Below are positions 18,590-27,079 of a stretch of DNA of 64,000 nt, piece after piece; positions within the stretch are counted from its first letter, which is position 1, and each line of letters opens with the position of its first letter. This DNA is from DASQPR01 sp963836775 (lineage in GTDB: Bacteria; Actinomycetota; Actinomycetes; Mycobacteriales; Micromonosporaceae). The stretch covers positions 1,426,001 to 1,490,000 of the forward strand of contig CAWIKR010000003.1 in assembly GCA_963836775.1 (NCBI GenBank), given 5' to 3'. The notes under the pieces are model-generated. The model did not search any database and was not told where the DNA came from. It saw only the letters and a list, made by a program, of their open reading frames with translations. A program made the position numbers and the translations under genes.

Positions 18590-19222
18590 CTAGGCCACGA
18601 AGGTGAACAGCTTGGCGCCCATCGGGGCCGGCATCGGTTCCCGCAGGCTGCGGTGCACCGCCACGCCGAACGGCAGATCCGGGCTGGACTCCCAGACGCC
18701 GGCGAACCCGGCCTCTTGGAACCAGCCGGAGATGGTGGTCAGCATCGCCGGATCCCGGCGGTGCCGGGTCCAGATCACCACGCCGCCGCGCCGGGTCAGG
18801 GCCGAAGCGTGCGCGACCGTACGCCGGATGTCCTCGTCGCTGATGTTCCCGAACAGCCCGCAGATCAGCACGATGTGCGCGGGCAGGTAGCCGTCGTAGT
18901 TGTAGAGCAGCGCGGCGTCGCCGGTGACCACATCGACGCCGTCCAGCCCGGCGTCGAGGGCGGCCTTCCGCGCCTCTGCCGCGTTGTTCGGATCCAGCTC
19001 GACCAGCCGGGCCGCTACGTCGCGCTGGCGAGGATGCTGTGCCAGCGCGGGGATCACGTCCCGGCCCTGCCCGGCCACCATGCTGATCAGCCGGAGCGGG
19101 CCGGCGGGCGCCTCGTCCAGAGCATCGGTCAGGCGGGCACGCACCACCGCGAGACGCTGGGACAGCGGCGAATTCGGATCGTCGTAGTCGGCATGCCATG
19201 CCTGCCAGTCGCGTCCGGCCAT
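18590..19222 (-). CDS. class I SAM-dependent methyltransferase
   Basis: A 210-aa cytosolic methyltransferase. SAM motif I is ISMVAGQGRDVIP (46-58), and LVELDPNNAAEA is the acidic motif II that binds the ribose. VLICGLFGNISDEDIRRTV and GGVVIWTRHRRDP follow at the usual spacing. The acceptor is unknown. The ATG is preceded by TAGGGT and 6 nt, a leaderless-like arrangement. It converges on the LysE gene and diverges from the DUF2254 gene. Confidence 0.8.
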   Translation of the reverse strand: MAGRDWQAWHADYDDPNSPLSQRLAVVRARLTDALDEAPAGPLRLISMVAGQGRDVIPALAQHPRQRDVAARLVELDPNNAAEARKAALDAGLDGVDVVTGDAALLYNYDGYLPAHIVLICGLFGNISDEDIRRTVAHASALTRRGGVVIWTRHRRDPAMLTTISGWFQEAGFAGVWESSPDLPFGVAVHRSLREPMPAPMGAKLFTFVA

Positions 19223-19336
19223 CTTTGCACCCTACGGATTCCCGGTTGCCGCGAACAGATCTCGGTGCCGGGATCGGCCCAGAATCGGCCGAGACCGGAC
19301 ATATGCTGGTGGTCTGGCACGAAGGAGCCGCCGTCG

Positions 19337-20674
19337 ATGACCCGAGCTATGTCACGCGAGCCGGCGGCGGTCATTGTCAGTCCGACCCGGTGGTCGTGGG
19401 CCAACCGATTCCGCACCCGGCAGTACCTCAAGGGCAGCCTGTGGTTCCTGCCGATGCTGGGCGGCCTGCTGGGCCCGGCGCTGGCCTTTGCCGACCTGGC
19501 GATCGAACCGCACGTGCAACTGCCGGCCGGTTTGACCTACTCCAGCGACAACGCCGCCGGCATCCTCACCGCGATCGTCGGCGCCATGGTCGGCCTGCTC
19601 GGTTTCGTCGTGACGATCGGCGTCCTGGTGGTGCAGAGCGCGACCGGCACGCTGTCGCCGCGGTTCATGCGGCTGTGGTACCGCGATCCGTTGCAGAAGG
19701 CGGTCCTCGCCACCTTCGCCGGCACGTTCACCTTCGCGTTCACGTTGCTGCGCCGGGTTGACGACAAGCCCGTACCGAGCCTCGGAGTTTCGATCGCGGG
19801 TGCGCTGGTCACGCTCAGCCTGTTGCTGCTGCTGGTCTTCCTGGACCGGTTCACCCACGTGCTGCGGCCGGTCGCGGTTGGATCGCTGATGGTCCGCTAC
19901 GGACTGGCGGCCATGCGGGTGTTCCCGCCGGCGAGTGCAACCATCGAGAACCGCGCGGCGATCGGGGGCGGTGTTCCGGCGCTGACGGTGTGCAGCGGCC
20001 GTGCCGGGGTGATGCAGGCGCTCCACGGCGAGGCCCTGTTCCAGATGGCCGAGCGGCACCAGTGCCGGATCGTGCTGACGCGTACGCCCGGAGACTTCGT
20101 CGCCATCGGAGCGCCGGTGGCCGAGGTGTACGGATCGGGAACGTTGCCGGATCCGGCCGAGATCGTCGGGCTCCTGGCGCTCGGCATCGAGCGGACCATC
20201 GATCAGGATCCGGCATTCGCCATGCGGATCCTGGTCGACATCGCGATTCGAGCACTCTCGCCGGCGGTGAACGATCCGACCACCGCGGTGCAGATGCTCA
20301 ACCACATCGAGGTGTTCATCCAGGCGGTCGCGGCGCGCGGGCATCTGGCCAACACCTGGACGATGTCCGGCGCTGACGGGCGGCCGCGGCTGATCGTGCC
20401 GGTTCGGCAGTTCGATGACTACCTGCAACTCGCCATGACCGAGATCCTGGACTATGGCGGTGGCTCGACGCAGGTCTGCCGGCGGCTCTCCGCGCTGCTC
20501 ACGTCGCTGCTCGATGTCGTCGACCGGGCCGACCGAGGCGATGTCGAAGCTCAGCTGAGCCGGCTGGACGCCGAGGTCGAGGCGCACTTCCCGCCGACCG
20601 CCCGGGCGTTCGTACGCGAGCCGGACGGTCAAGGCCTCGGCGGCCCGGGCGCGCGGGTCGTCGAGTCCGACTAA
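19337..20674 (+). CDS. DUF2254 integral membrane protein
   Basis: A 445-aa predicted membrane protein. Four hydrophobic segments lie in the first 170 residues (WFLPMLGGLLGPALAFADLA, ILTAIVGAMVGLLGFVVTIG, then two more). The conserved loop VQSATGTLSPRFMRLWYRDPLQKAVLA follows, then a large soluble part with LVDIAIRALSPAVNDPTTAVQML. These are typical of DUF2254, whose function is not established. GAAGGAG 9 nt before the ATG. The stop TAA shares bases with the antiporter stop on the other strand. Confidence 0.82.
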   Translation: MTRAMSREPAAVIVSPTRWSWANRFRTRQYLKGSLWFLPMLGGLLGPALAFADLAIEPHVQLPAGLTYSSDNAAGILTAIVGAMVGLLGFVVTIGVLVVQSATGTLSPRFMRLWYRDPLQKAVLATFAGTFTFAFTLLRRVDDKPVPSLGVSIAGALVTLSLLLLLVFLDRFTHVLRPVAVGSLMVRYGLAAMRVFPPASATIENRAAIGGGVPALTVCSGRAGVMQALHGEALFQMAERHQCRIVLTRTPGDFVAIGAPVAEVYGSGTLPDPAEIVGLLALGIERTIDQDPAFAMRILVDIAIRALSPAVNDPTTAVQMLNHIEVFIQAVAARGHLANTWTMSGADGRPRLIVPVRQFDDYLQLAMTEILDYGGGSTQVCRRLSALLTSLLDVVDRADRGDVEAQLSRLDAEVEAHFPPTARAFVREPDGQGLGGPGARVVESD

Positions 20675-21864
20675 GCCGGGGATTCGGCGGCTGGCGGTGT
20701 GTCGTCGCGGGTACGGTCACCGCGGCGGTGAATGGCGACCGCGACGGTCGGGAAGATCAGCACCGATAGGGCGCCCGCACCCACCAGAGCAGCGGAGTTC
20801 TCGGGCAGCATGGTGCCGTTCGCGAGACCGATCTCGGACAAGGCCACCAGCAGCGGCAACGTCGTCGCGGTCAGCAGCGTCATCTCCACCCGCTGCCGGC
20901 GGCCGAGGCTTCGCCGGTAGATGAACATCGACGGCAGGCCGCGAACCAGCAAGAGCAGCACCAGGAACACCAGCAGCCGCGTCGGTGCGTGCAGTACGGC
21001 GATGACGTCGAGTTTCATGCCGGACGCCACGAAGAACAGCGGGATGAAGAAGCCGTACCCGATCGTCTCAAGCTTGCGGTCCAGCGAACCCACCTCGCCC
21101 GGTGCCCAGCGATGCAGTACCGCACCTGCCACGAACGCCCCCAGGACGACGTCGAGCCCGAAACTGCTGGCGACGGCGAGCAGGAAGATCAGCAACACGA
21201 TGGTCCAGCGTAAAGTCGTCTGCGACGTGGCATCTTCGCCCTCGCGGATCACCCGGTGGATCGCCGGGCCGCGCTGGATTCGCGGGATGAGGGTCAATAC
21301 GAATGCCAACGCGCTCATCGCGACCAGCGATATCAGCGCGACGAAGCTGCCGCGGGTTCCGAGAAACAGCGAGATGGCGAGGATCGGGAACAACTCGCCG
21401 ACGGCACCGGCGGCGAGAATGTACGGCCCGAATCGCCCGGAGACCATGTTGTTGTCGTGCAGGATCGGCAGCAGGGTACCCAGCGAGGTCGTGGTCAGTG
21501 CCAGCGCGACCGGGACGAAGGCGTGTACGAACCCGGTAGCAGCGAGAAGTCCCACTACGCCGGTAGAGATCACTGCAGCAACCAGCCAGCCCACGATGCC
21601 GAGCCGGCCGGCGTGCTGGCGGAAAAGCTTCGGGTCGAGTTCGTAGCCGGCGAGCAGGAACAGAAATCCCAGGCCGATGTTGGAGAACAAGGTGATGTCA
21701 GCGAAGTGTGCGATGTCAAGCACCTGTGGCCCGATCAACACGCCGCCGAACAGCAGGTAGACGACCTGCGGAAAGCGGGGCCGGACCAGCGCGGCGACGA
21801 TCGGTGCCAGCGCCGATACGACGGCCACCGCGGCCAAGGAATCAAGCGCACGAGTGAGGTTCAT
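20671..21864 (-). CDS. CPA2-type cation:proton antiporter
   Basis: A 397-aa membrane protein with about 12 hydrophobic segments, Kef/NapA-like. Seen: YLLFGGVLIGPQVLDI, FLFLLAGYELDPKLFRQH (the conserved ELD of the family), LALTTTSLGTLLPIL and GYGFFIPLFFVASGMKLD. There is no RCK/TrkA-N domain at the C-terminus. Exchanges Na+ or K+ for H+; the ion is not predictable. The ATG at 21864 is preferred to a TTG at 21873. Confidence 0.87.
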   Translation of the reverse strand: MNLTRALDSLAAVAVVSALAPIVAALVRPRFPQVVYLLFGGVLIGPQVLDIAHFADITLFSNIGLGFLFLLAGYELDPKLFRQHAGRLGIVGWLVAAVISTGVVGLLAATGFVHAFVPVALALTTTSLGTLLPILHDNNMVSGRFGPYILAAGAVGELFPILAISLFLGTRGSFVALISLVAMSALAFVLTLIPRIQRGPAIHRVIREGEDATSQTTLRWTIVLLIFLLAVASSFGLDVVLGAFVAGAVLHRWAPGEVGSLDRKLETIGYGFFIPLFFVASGMKLDVIAVLHAPTRLLVFLVLLLLVRGLPSMFIYRRSLGRRQRVEMTLLTATTLPLLVALSEIGLANGTMLPENSAALVGAGALSVLIFPTVAVAIHRRGDRTRDDTPPAAESPA

Positions 21865-21966
21865 CGGAGCCAACCGGTCGGCGATACCCGGATTTGCCCA
21901 CGACCGTGCATATTCGATGACGCTACGCGTGATCGCGGTGCCGCACGGCCGCTACGACCAAGGTGA

Positions 21967-22665
21967 CTATCGGATGTTGCGCAGCGCCTCGCGCGCCGAC
22001 AGGCCGGAGAGCGTCCCGCGACGACTAGCAACGAATCTGCGGACCGCGTCCGGATCAGTTTTCGCGTACTCCCGAAGGGCCCAGCCGATCGCCTTGCGGA
22101 CGAAGAAGTCGGTGTGCTCGGCCTGATCGGCACAGTAGCGGAACAGCCTTTGCGCGTCGGTGGCCTCGCGATACCGGTTTTGGTAGAGGATCGCGGTGCG
22201 GATCAGCCACAGGTCCGCGTCCTGCGCCCACTTGTCCATCGTCAAGGCCAGCACCGGATCGGCCGCGACCAGCGGTCCCACCACGTGCGCAGCGAGCTCG
22301 TCGACCGTGTCCCACCACGACTTGGTGGTGATGAGCATGCGGGTCGTGTCGAGGAACTCGCTGGTCAGCAGCTTGGCGTGGCGGCGCAGCAGCTTCTGGG
22401 CGAAATACTGGAACTCGCGTTCGTCCAACGCCCAGCACCGGATCGCGATGGCCCGCAGGTCGGCCTCGGTGGGTTTGCCGATGCCGGCCAGCACGACCCG
22501 GTTGAGCGTCACCTGGCTGGGCGCGGGCAACCCCAGAAATGGGAACTGATCGCGCAGGTAGGCCCGCATGCCCGCGGCCCGGTCCGGGTCCGCGGCGGCG
22601 CGATAGACCCGCTCGAGGCGCTCCATCACCGCGGCGGCCAGCGGCGTGGTCGGGGGTTTGGGCAC
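21967..22665 (-). CDS. AlkD-like DNA alkylation repair protein
   Basis: A HEAT-like repeat DNA glycosylase of the AlkC/AlkD superfamily, expected to excise bulky or cationic alkylated bases. The 232-aa protein shows RDQFPFLGLPAPSQ, LDEREFQYFAQKLL, TTKSWWDTVDELA and FFVRKAIGWALREYAKTDPDAV, all family landmarks. The GTG at 22665 has CATGAT and 7 nt before it (leaderless layout); ATG codons at 22674 and 22677 are alternatives. It diverges from acVLRF1 across a 36-bp gap. Confidence 0.85.
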   Translation of the reverse strand: MPKPPTTPLAAAVMERLERVYRAAADPDRAAGMRAYLRDQFPFLGLPAPSQVTLNRVVLAGIGKPTEADLRAIAIRCWALDEREFQYFAQKLLRRHAKLLTSEFLDTTRMLITTKSWWDTVDELAAHVVGPLVAADPVLALTMDKWAQDADLWLIRTAILYQNRYREATDAQRLFRYCADQAEHTDFFVRKAIGWALREYAKTDPDAVRRFVASRRGTLSGLSAREALRNIR

Positions 22666-22701
22666 AATGAACATCATGGGGTACGCACGCCTGAGCGCTC
22701 G

Positions 22702-23346
22702 ATGACGCGCCCAGCGGCCGGCGGGGGCCGCTGGGTGGACGTCGCACCCGAGCGCCTGGAGCGCTGGCTGGCCGGCTTCCGGGACCGGCACGGCGACTTC
22801 GCGGTCACCGCCACCAAGGGTGCGGTGGTGCTGCGGGCCTTTGACGACGCGGTCGCCGAGTTGCATGCGCCGCCGGGTGCGGTGGACACGCTGGACGTCG
22901 CGACCTTCGTCGAGGCGGCCGTGCGCCCGCGCCGGACCGGCCTGTTGCTGGCGCGCCGGGCCGCCGTTGCGGTCGGGATCGCCTACGGCGACGAGCTCGA
23001 GGTGCATAAGGTGGACACCAGCTACGTGCAGAGCCGGACCGCCGCCGGCGGCTGGTCCCAGCAACGGTTCGCGCGCCGGCGGGAAAACCAGGCCAAGGCC
23101 GCCGCCGAGGATGCCGTGGACATCGCTCTGCGCGTACTGGTTCCGCGCCTGCCCGAATTGAGCTGCCTGATCACCGGGGGCGACCGGCGCGCCGTGGATG
23201 CGATCCTCGCCGATCGCCGCCTGGATCGGCTGGTGGCCAAGCGGTCGGACCGGTTCCTGGATGTCGCCGAACCGCGGCTGGCCACCCTGACCCAGGCGGT
23301 GCGCGCGGCCCGGGCAGTTCGGATCCGGATCATCGATCCGGAGTAG
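22702..23346 (+). CDS. acVLRF1-family peptidyl-tRNA hydrolase
   Basis: Actinobacterial Vms1-like release-factor-1 fold protein, expected to cleave the nascent chain from tRNA on stalled or split ribosomes. The 214-aa protein has the catalytic-loop segment TAAGGWSQQRFARRRENQ, equivalent to the GxxQ loop of Vms1/eRF1, and ends IRIIDPE. The ATG at 22702 is chosen for fit to the conserved start (RWVDVAPERLERWLAGF). It shares a short promoter region with the AlkD-like gene. Family assignment is from motif recall. Confidence 0.8.
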   Translation: MTRPAAGGGRWVDVAPERLERWLAGFRDRHGDFAVTATKGAVVLRAFDDAVAELHAPPGAVDTLDVATFVEAAVRPRRTGLLLARRAAVAVGIAYGDELEVHKVDTSYVQSRTAAGGWSQQRFARRRENQAKAAAEDAVDIALRVLVPRLPELSCLITGGDRRAVDAILADRRLDRLVAKRSDRFLDVAEPRLATLTQAVRAARAVRIRIIDPE

Positions 23347-23355
23347 CGCGGCTGG

Positions 23356-24366
23356 TCAGCCCAGGCTGGTGCCGAACGTGTTGCACTGGCGCGGATCACC
23401 GGTCGTATAGCCCTTGTAGGTCCACTGCTGGCGCTGCGCGGAGCTGCCGTGGGTGAACGACGCTTCATTGACCTGCATCCCGCTGCGCTGCTGGATGGTG
23501 TCGTCGCCGACCGCCGCCGCGGCGTTCAGCGCATCCTGGATGTCCTGAGTGGTGAGTGATTTGAACAGCGGCGCGCCGTTGGCGTCGGTAGTCCGGCTGG
23601 CGTTGGCCGCCCAGGCACCGGCGAAGCAGTCGGCCTGCAGTTCCAGCAGCACCGAATAGGCGTTGGCGTTGCGCGGATCGCGCTGCTGGGCACGGCGCAT
23701 CTGCTGTTCGATCCCGAGCAGGCTCTGCACGTGGTGGCCGTATTCGTGAGCCAGCACATAGGCCTGCGCAAACGCGCCCTTGGCGCCGAATCGATTGGCG
23801 AGCTCCTGATAGAAGTTCAGGTCGATGTAGACGTGGTTGTCGCCGGGGCAGTAGAACGGTCCGACACCCGCGGTCGCCGGACCGCAGGCGGTGTTGACCT
23901 GGCCGGAGAAGTAGCGTGTCGTCGCGGTCTGATAGGGCGTCCCGAACTGCTGCGGCAACGCACTCTGCCAGTAGTTCTGAATCGAGTTGATGTAGAGCAG
24001 GTTGCGGCACGCCTCGTTGTTGAACCGGTCCGGGTTGTTGACCGAGCAGGTCTCCTGAATGCTGGTGTTGCTCACGGTGCTGCTGTCGTTCTCGCCGTCC
24101 GAGCCGAGGCCGCCGAGCGAGCCGAAATTGCCCATCCCGCCGAGCTTGCCGCCGCCGAAGCAGAGGCACGCGATCAAGCCGATGACGAGCAGGCCGATCA
24201 GGCCGCCGCCGGCCTTGCCGCCGAGCCCGCCGAGGCCTCCGCCGCCGCCGCGCGGGAACATCCCGCCGGGGCCTCCGAGACCGCCGCCGCCGGATCCGCC
24301 GCCACCGGCACCGCGCATATCCTCGACTTGGCTGGTGTCCAGGCCGGCGTTCTCGTTCAGTTCCAT
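23356..24366 (-). CDS. neutral zinc metallopeptidase, membrane anchored
   Basis: A 336-aa protein. Residues 18-55 are Gly-rich and low-complexity, followed by one transmembrane segment (GLIGLLVIGLIACLCFGG, 55-72) and an outer domain with HEYGHHVQ (HExxH zinc site) and LLELQADCFAGAWAA. This is the Pfam Zn_peptidase (YpfJ) family, whose role is not established. Four paired Cys in the outer part (ETCSVNN, EACRNL, NTACGPA, PFYCPGD) suggest disulfides. ATG start with only a weak ribosome binding site. Confidence 0.85.
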   Translation of the reverse strand: MELNENAGLDTSQVEDMRGAGGGGSGGGGLGGPGGMFPRGGGGGLGGLGGKAGGGLIGLLVIGLIACLCFGGGKLGGMGNFGSLGGLGSDGENDSSTVSNTSIQETCSVNNPDRFNNEACRNLLYINSIQNYWQSALPQQFGTPYQTATTRYFSGQVNTACGPATAGVGPFYCPGDNHVYIDLNFYQELANRFGAKGAFAQAYVLAHEYGHHVQSLLGIEQQMRRAQQRDPRNANAYSVLLELQADCFAGAWAANASRTTDANGAPLFKSLTTQDIQDALNAAAAVGDDTIQQRSGMQVNEASFTHGSSAQRQQWTYKGYTTGDPRQCNTFGTSLG

Positions 24367-24496
24367 CGCGAAGAGCCCCGTCCATGCAGCGGATGTCGGC
24401 GACTCCCGCCCGTTATGCCAGGTTACGACCGTTACGCGGTCATATAGGGCTGAATCGCAGGCCCCGGCCCACTCCGCCGGTCGTGTCCCGCCGCCC

Positions 24497-24578
24497 GCAC
24501 CTCCGCCCCTTCCGGATCTTGCGAAGTTGGCGTGGCCATGACCCTCCCAACGTCACAAGATCCAGAGGGCGGAGGCGC
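24497..24578. repeat. 82-bp imperfect palindrome
   Basis: Left arm GCACCTCCGCCCCTTCCGG, then ATCTTGCGAAGTTGG; the right arm mirrors it (CCAACGTCACAAGATCC, then AGAGGGCGGAGGCGC). It could fold into a long hairpin with few mismatches. No second copy was seen in the window. Confidence 0.5.
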
Positions 24579-24620
24579 TCACGGAGCCCTGGCGAGTGAT
24601 CATGAGCACCGTAAATGGTT

Positions 24621-24650
24621 GGCGGTTGGCGCGATAACCGCCGGTATACT
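24621..24650 (+). promoter_or_regulatory. promoter with inverted repeat upstream of the ABC-F gene
   Basis: Perfect inverted repeat GGCGGTT-N8-AACCGCC (24621-24642) immediately precedes -10 TATACT (24645-24650), where a repressor could bind. Confidence 0.45.
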
Positions 24651-24657
24651 TTCCGCC

Positions 24658-24678
24658 GTGCTCCTCTGCGAAGACTGA
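24658..24678 (+). CDS. possible six-codon leaderless leader peptide
   Basis: GTG at 24658 lies exactly 7 nt after TATACT and opens a short ORF encoding MLLCED, then TGA. The ABC-F start codon follows 90 nt later. Leader peptides are known to control some ABC-F resistance genes; this one is predicted from layout only. Confidence 0.3.
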   Translation: MLLCED

Positions 24679-24767
24679 CCGCTCCGCACCGACCGCGCTA
24701 ATCCCGACGCCGGCCGGTGCCTCAGCGTGCCTTGACGGAGCCTTCTGAGAGTGAGCGAAGCCAAATC

Positions 24768-26375
24768 ATGATCAACACGACCGCACTCGAACTGCGTGCC
24801 GGTTCCCGGATCCTGCTGTCCGACGCGAGCCTGCGGGTCCAGCCGGGTGACCGGATCGGCCTGGTCGGCCGCAACGGAGCCGGCAAGACCACCACCCTGA
24901 AAGTGCTGGCCGGCGAGGGCCAGCCGTATACCGGCGGCGTCGAGACCCGTGGGCCGGTCGGCTATCTGCCTCAGGATCCCCGGACCGGCGATCTGGACAT
25001 CACCGCCGCCAACCGGGTGCTCTCCGCTCGCGGCCTGGACACCATCCTGGCCGAGATGAAGGCGCTGGAGGCCGAGCTGGCCGCCGGTGCCGAGGATGAC
25101 AAGACGCTGCGCCGCTACGGCTCGCTGGAGGACCAGTTCGCCGGCCTGGGCGGCTACGCGGCCGAGGCCGAAGCCGCCCGCATCTGTGCCAATCTGGGGC
25201 TGCCCGATCGCGTCCTGGCGCAGACCCTGGGCACGCTGTCCGGCGGTCAGCGCCGCCGGATCGAGCTGGCCCGGATCCTGTTCCGGGACGCGGCCGCCAC
25301 CGGTGGCGGCACCCTGCTGCTGGACGAGCCGACGAACCACCTGGACGCCGACTCGATCACCTGGCTGCGCGGCTTCCTGTCCAGTCACAAGGGCGGCCTG
25401 ATCGTCATCTCGCACGACGTGAATCTGCTGGAAGCCGTCGTCAACAAGGTGTGGTATCTGGACGCCAACCGCGCCACCGTGGATGTCTACAACGTCGGCT
25501 GGAAGCTCTACCAGCAGCAGCGGGAGCAGGACGAGAAGCGCCGGCACCGGGAGCGGGTCAACGCCGAGAAGAAGGCCGGTGCCCTGATGGCGCAGGCCGA
25601 CAAGATGCGCGCGAAGGCGACCAAGACGGTAGCCGCGCAGAACATGGCCCGGCGGGCCGAGCGGCTTCTGGACAACCTCGAAGAGGTGCGTGCCGCGGAC
25701 AAGGTCGCCAAGGTGCGGTTCCCGACGCCGGCCGCGTGCGGCAAGACGCCGCTGACCGCGGAGGGCCTGTCGAAGAGTTACGGGTCCCTGGAGATCTTCG
25801 TCGACGTCGACGTCGCCGTGGACCGCGGTTCCCGGGTGGCGATCCTGGGACTCAATGGTGCCGGCAAGACCACCCTGCTGCGGATGCTGGCCGGGATCGT
25901 GCCGCCGGACACCGGCGGCGTCGTGCCGGGGCACGGCCTGCGGATCGGCTACTACGCCCAGGAGCACGAAACGCTGGACGTGGACCGGACGATCCTCGAG
26001 CACATGCGCTCGGCGGCACCTGACATGACCGACACCGATCTGCGCAAGATCCTCGGCGCGTTCCTGTTCAGCGGCGATGACGTGGACAAGCCGGCGGGCG
26101 TGCTCTCCGGCGGCGAGAAGACCCGCCTGGCGCTGTCGACGCTGGTCTGCTCGGGCGCGAACGTGCTGCTCCTGGACGAGCCGACGAACAACCTCGACCC
26201 GGTCAGCCGGGAACAGGTGCTCGACGCGATCGCGCGCTATCCGGGTGCGATCGTCCTGGTCACCCACGATCCGGGCGCGGTCGTCGCGCTCAAGCCGGAC
26301 CGGGCGATCCTGCTGCCGGACGGCGTGGAGGACGCGTGGAGTGACGACTTGCTGGAGCTCGTCGAGCTGGCCTGA
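24768..26375 (+). CDS. ABC-F family ribosome-associated ATPase
   Basis: A 535-aa soluble protein with two ABC domains and no membrane part. First Walker A GRNGAGKTT, signature TLSGGQRRRIELA and Walker B TLLLDEPTNHLD. The charged linker has KLYQQQREQDEKRRHRERVNAEKKAGAL split by composition. Second Walker A GLNGAGKTT, signature VLSGGEKTRLALS and LLLDEPTNNLD. ABC-F proteins act on the ribosomal E-site, in translation control or antibiotic protection. ATG at 24768 with a weak ribosome binding site. A nested hairpin terminator follows. Confidence 0.88.
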   Translation: MINTTALELRAGSRILLSDASLRVQPGDRIGLVGRNGAGKTTTLKVLAGEGQPYTGGVETRGPVGYLPQDPRTGDLDITAANRVLSARGLDTILAEMKALEAELAAGAEDDKTLRRYGSLEDQFAGLGGYAAEAEAARICANLGLPDRVLAQTLGTLSGGQRRRIELARILFRDAAATGGGTLLLDEPTNHLDADSITWLRGFLSSHKGGLIVISHDVNLLEAVVNKVWYLDANRATVDVYNVGWKLYQQQREQDEKRRHRERVNAEKKAGALMAQADKMRAKATKTVAAQNMARRAERLLDNLEEVRAADKVAKVRFPTPAACGKTPLTAEGLSKSYGSLEIFVDVDVAVDRGSRVAILGLNGAGKTTLLRMLAGIVPPDTGGVVPGHGLRIGYYAQEHETLDVDRTILEHMRSAAPDMTDTDLRKILGAFLFSGDDVDKPAGVLSGGEKTRLALSTLVCSGANVLLLDEPTNNLDPVSREQVLDAIARYPGAIVLVTHDPGAVVALKPDRAILLPDGVEDAWSDDLLELVELA

Positions 26376-26399
26376 CCGGCGCCGCACCGATCCGTCGAC

Positions 26400-26432
26400 C
26401 GCCCGAGTGCGTCCTAGGGACGGCCTCGGGCG
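26400..26432 (+). terminator. nested hairpin terminator after the ABC-F gene
   Basis: Outer stem CGCCCGAG / CTCGGGCG and inner stem CGTCC-TAG-GGACG are separated by a 2x2 internal loop. It lies 25 bases past the ABC-F stop. There is no long T-run. Confidence 0.65.
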
Positions 26433-26456
26433 TGTCTATCCCGGAGAGGGGCGGCG

Positions 26457-26619
26457 GTGCGGGAGTTCGAAGAGGTCTACCGGGTCGACGGCGTACGCCT
26501 GGTTGCCGAGTTGCATGCGATCACCGGCTCGCTCGCGGAGGCCGAGGACATCGTGCAGGAGGCGTTCGCCCGCGCGTATGCCCGCTGGCGCTCGGTCGGC
26601 GCGATGGATGCCCGGGAGC
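26457..26619 (+). pseudogene. N-terminal remnant of an ECF sigma factor
   Basis: About 52 codons match the start of a SigE-like ECF sigma factor: MREFEEVYRVDGVRLVAEL and GSLAEAEDIVQEAFARAYARW, which are region 2. Homology stops after SVGAMDA; regions 2.3-4 are absent and the frame ends soon after. A good ribosome binding site (GGAGAGGGG) remains in front of the GTG. It runs straight into an unrelated C-terminal fragment, so a deletion probably fused two genes. Confidence 0.65.
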
Positions 26620-27058
26620 GGCCTCGGCCGCGCCGACGCCGTCCGGCGGCGCGACCAACAAGGACGCGGTGATCGTCGACCCGACCACCGGTGCCGCCGT
26701 GCGGTATCTCGGCTACGGGGTTCACCTCTGCCCGCCGGCCGCGGCCCCCGAGCTCAGGCCGGTCCGGGTGGAGTACTCGCTCGCCTTCGACGAACTTCCG
26801 GGTAACGCGTACCGGTTCCACATTCCGGCCTGCGGTCAGTTGGAGGGCGTGAGCTTCAGCCAGGCAGATTCATCGGCCGCGGCCGGGACTGGGCCGGTGA
26901 TCGTATCCGCAAGGGCGAATGCGCCGACCGGTCCGTGCACCGGGAGTCCCACCACGAAGGTGGAGACCTTCTCCGGCGAGAACCGCAGGCCGGTCCTGCA
27001 CGCGCCGGTCGGAGTGGTGATGGCTGACGGCTCGATCGATCCGGATCCGTTCCCGTGA
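26620..27058 (+). pseudogene. C-terminal remnant of an unidentified, probably exported protein
   Basis: Open in a different frame from the sigma fragment: NKDAVIVDPTTGAAVRYLGYGVHLCPP to DGSIDPDPFP. It has two or three Cys and a beta-rich look, like the extracellular part of proteins encoded next to ECF sigma genes. There is no start codon with a ribosome binding site and no signal peptide of its own, so it seems to have lost its N-terminus. I do not recognise the family. Confidence 0.45.
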
Positions 27059-27079
27059 CACCTGGTTCGGGGTGGAGGG

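Larger units (their letters stand above)
24367..24767. other. intergenic region between the metallopeptidase and ABC-F genes
   Basis: About 400 bases holding an 82-bp imperfect palindrome, a promoter-like element with an operator-like repeat, and a six-codon ORF, listed separately. No other gene was seen. Confidence 0.6.
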
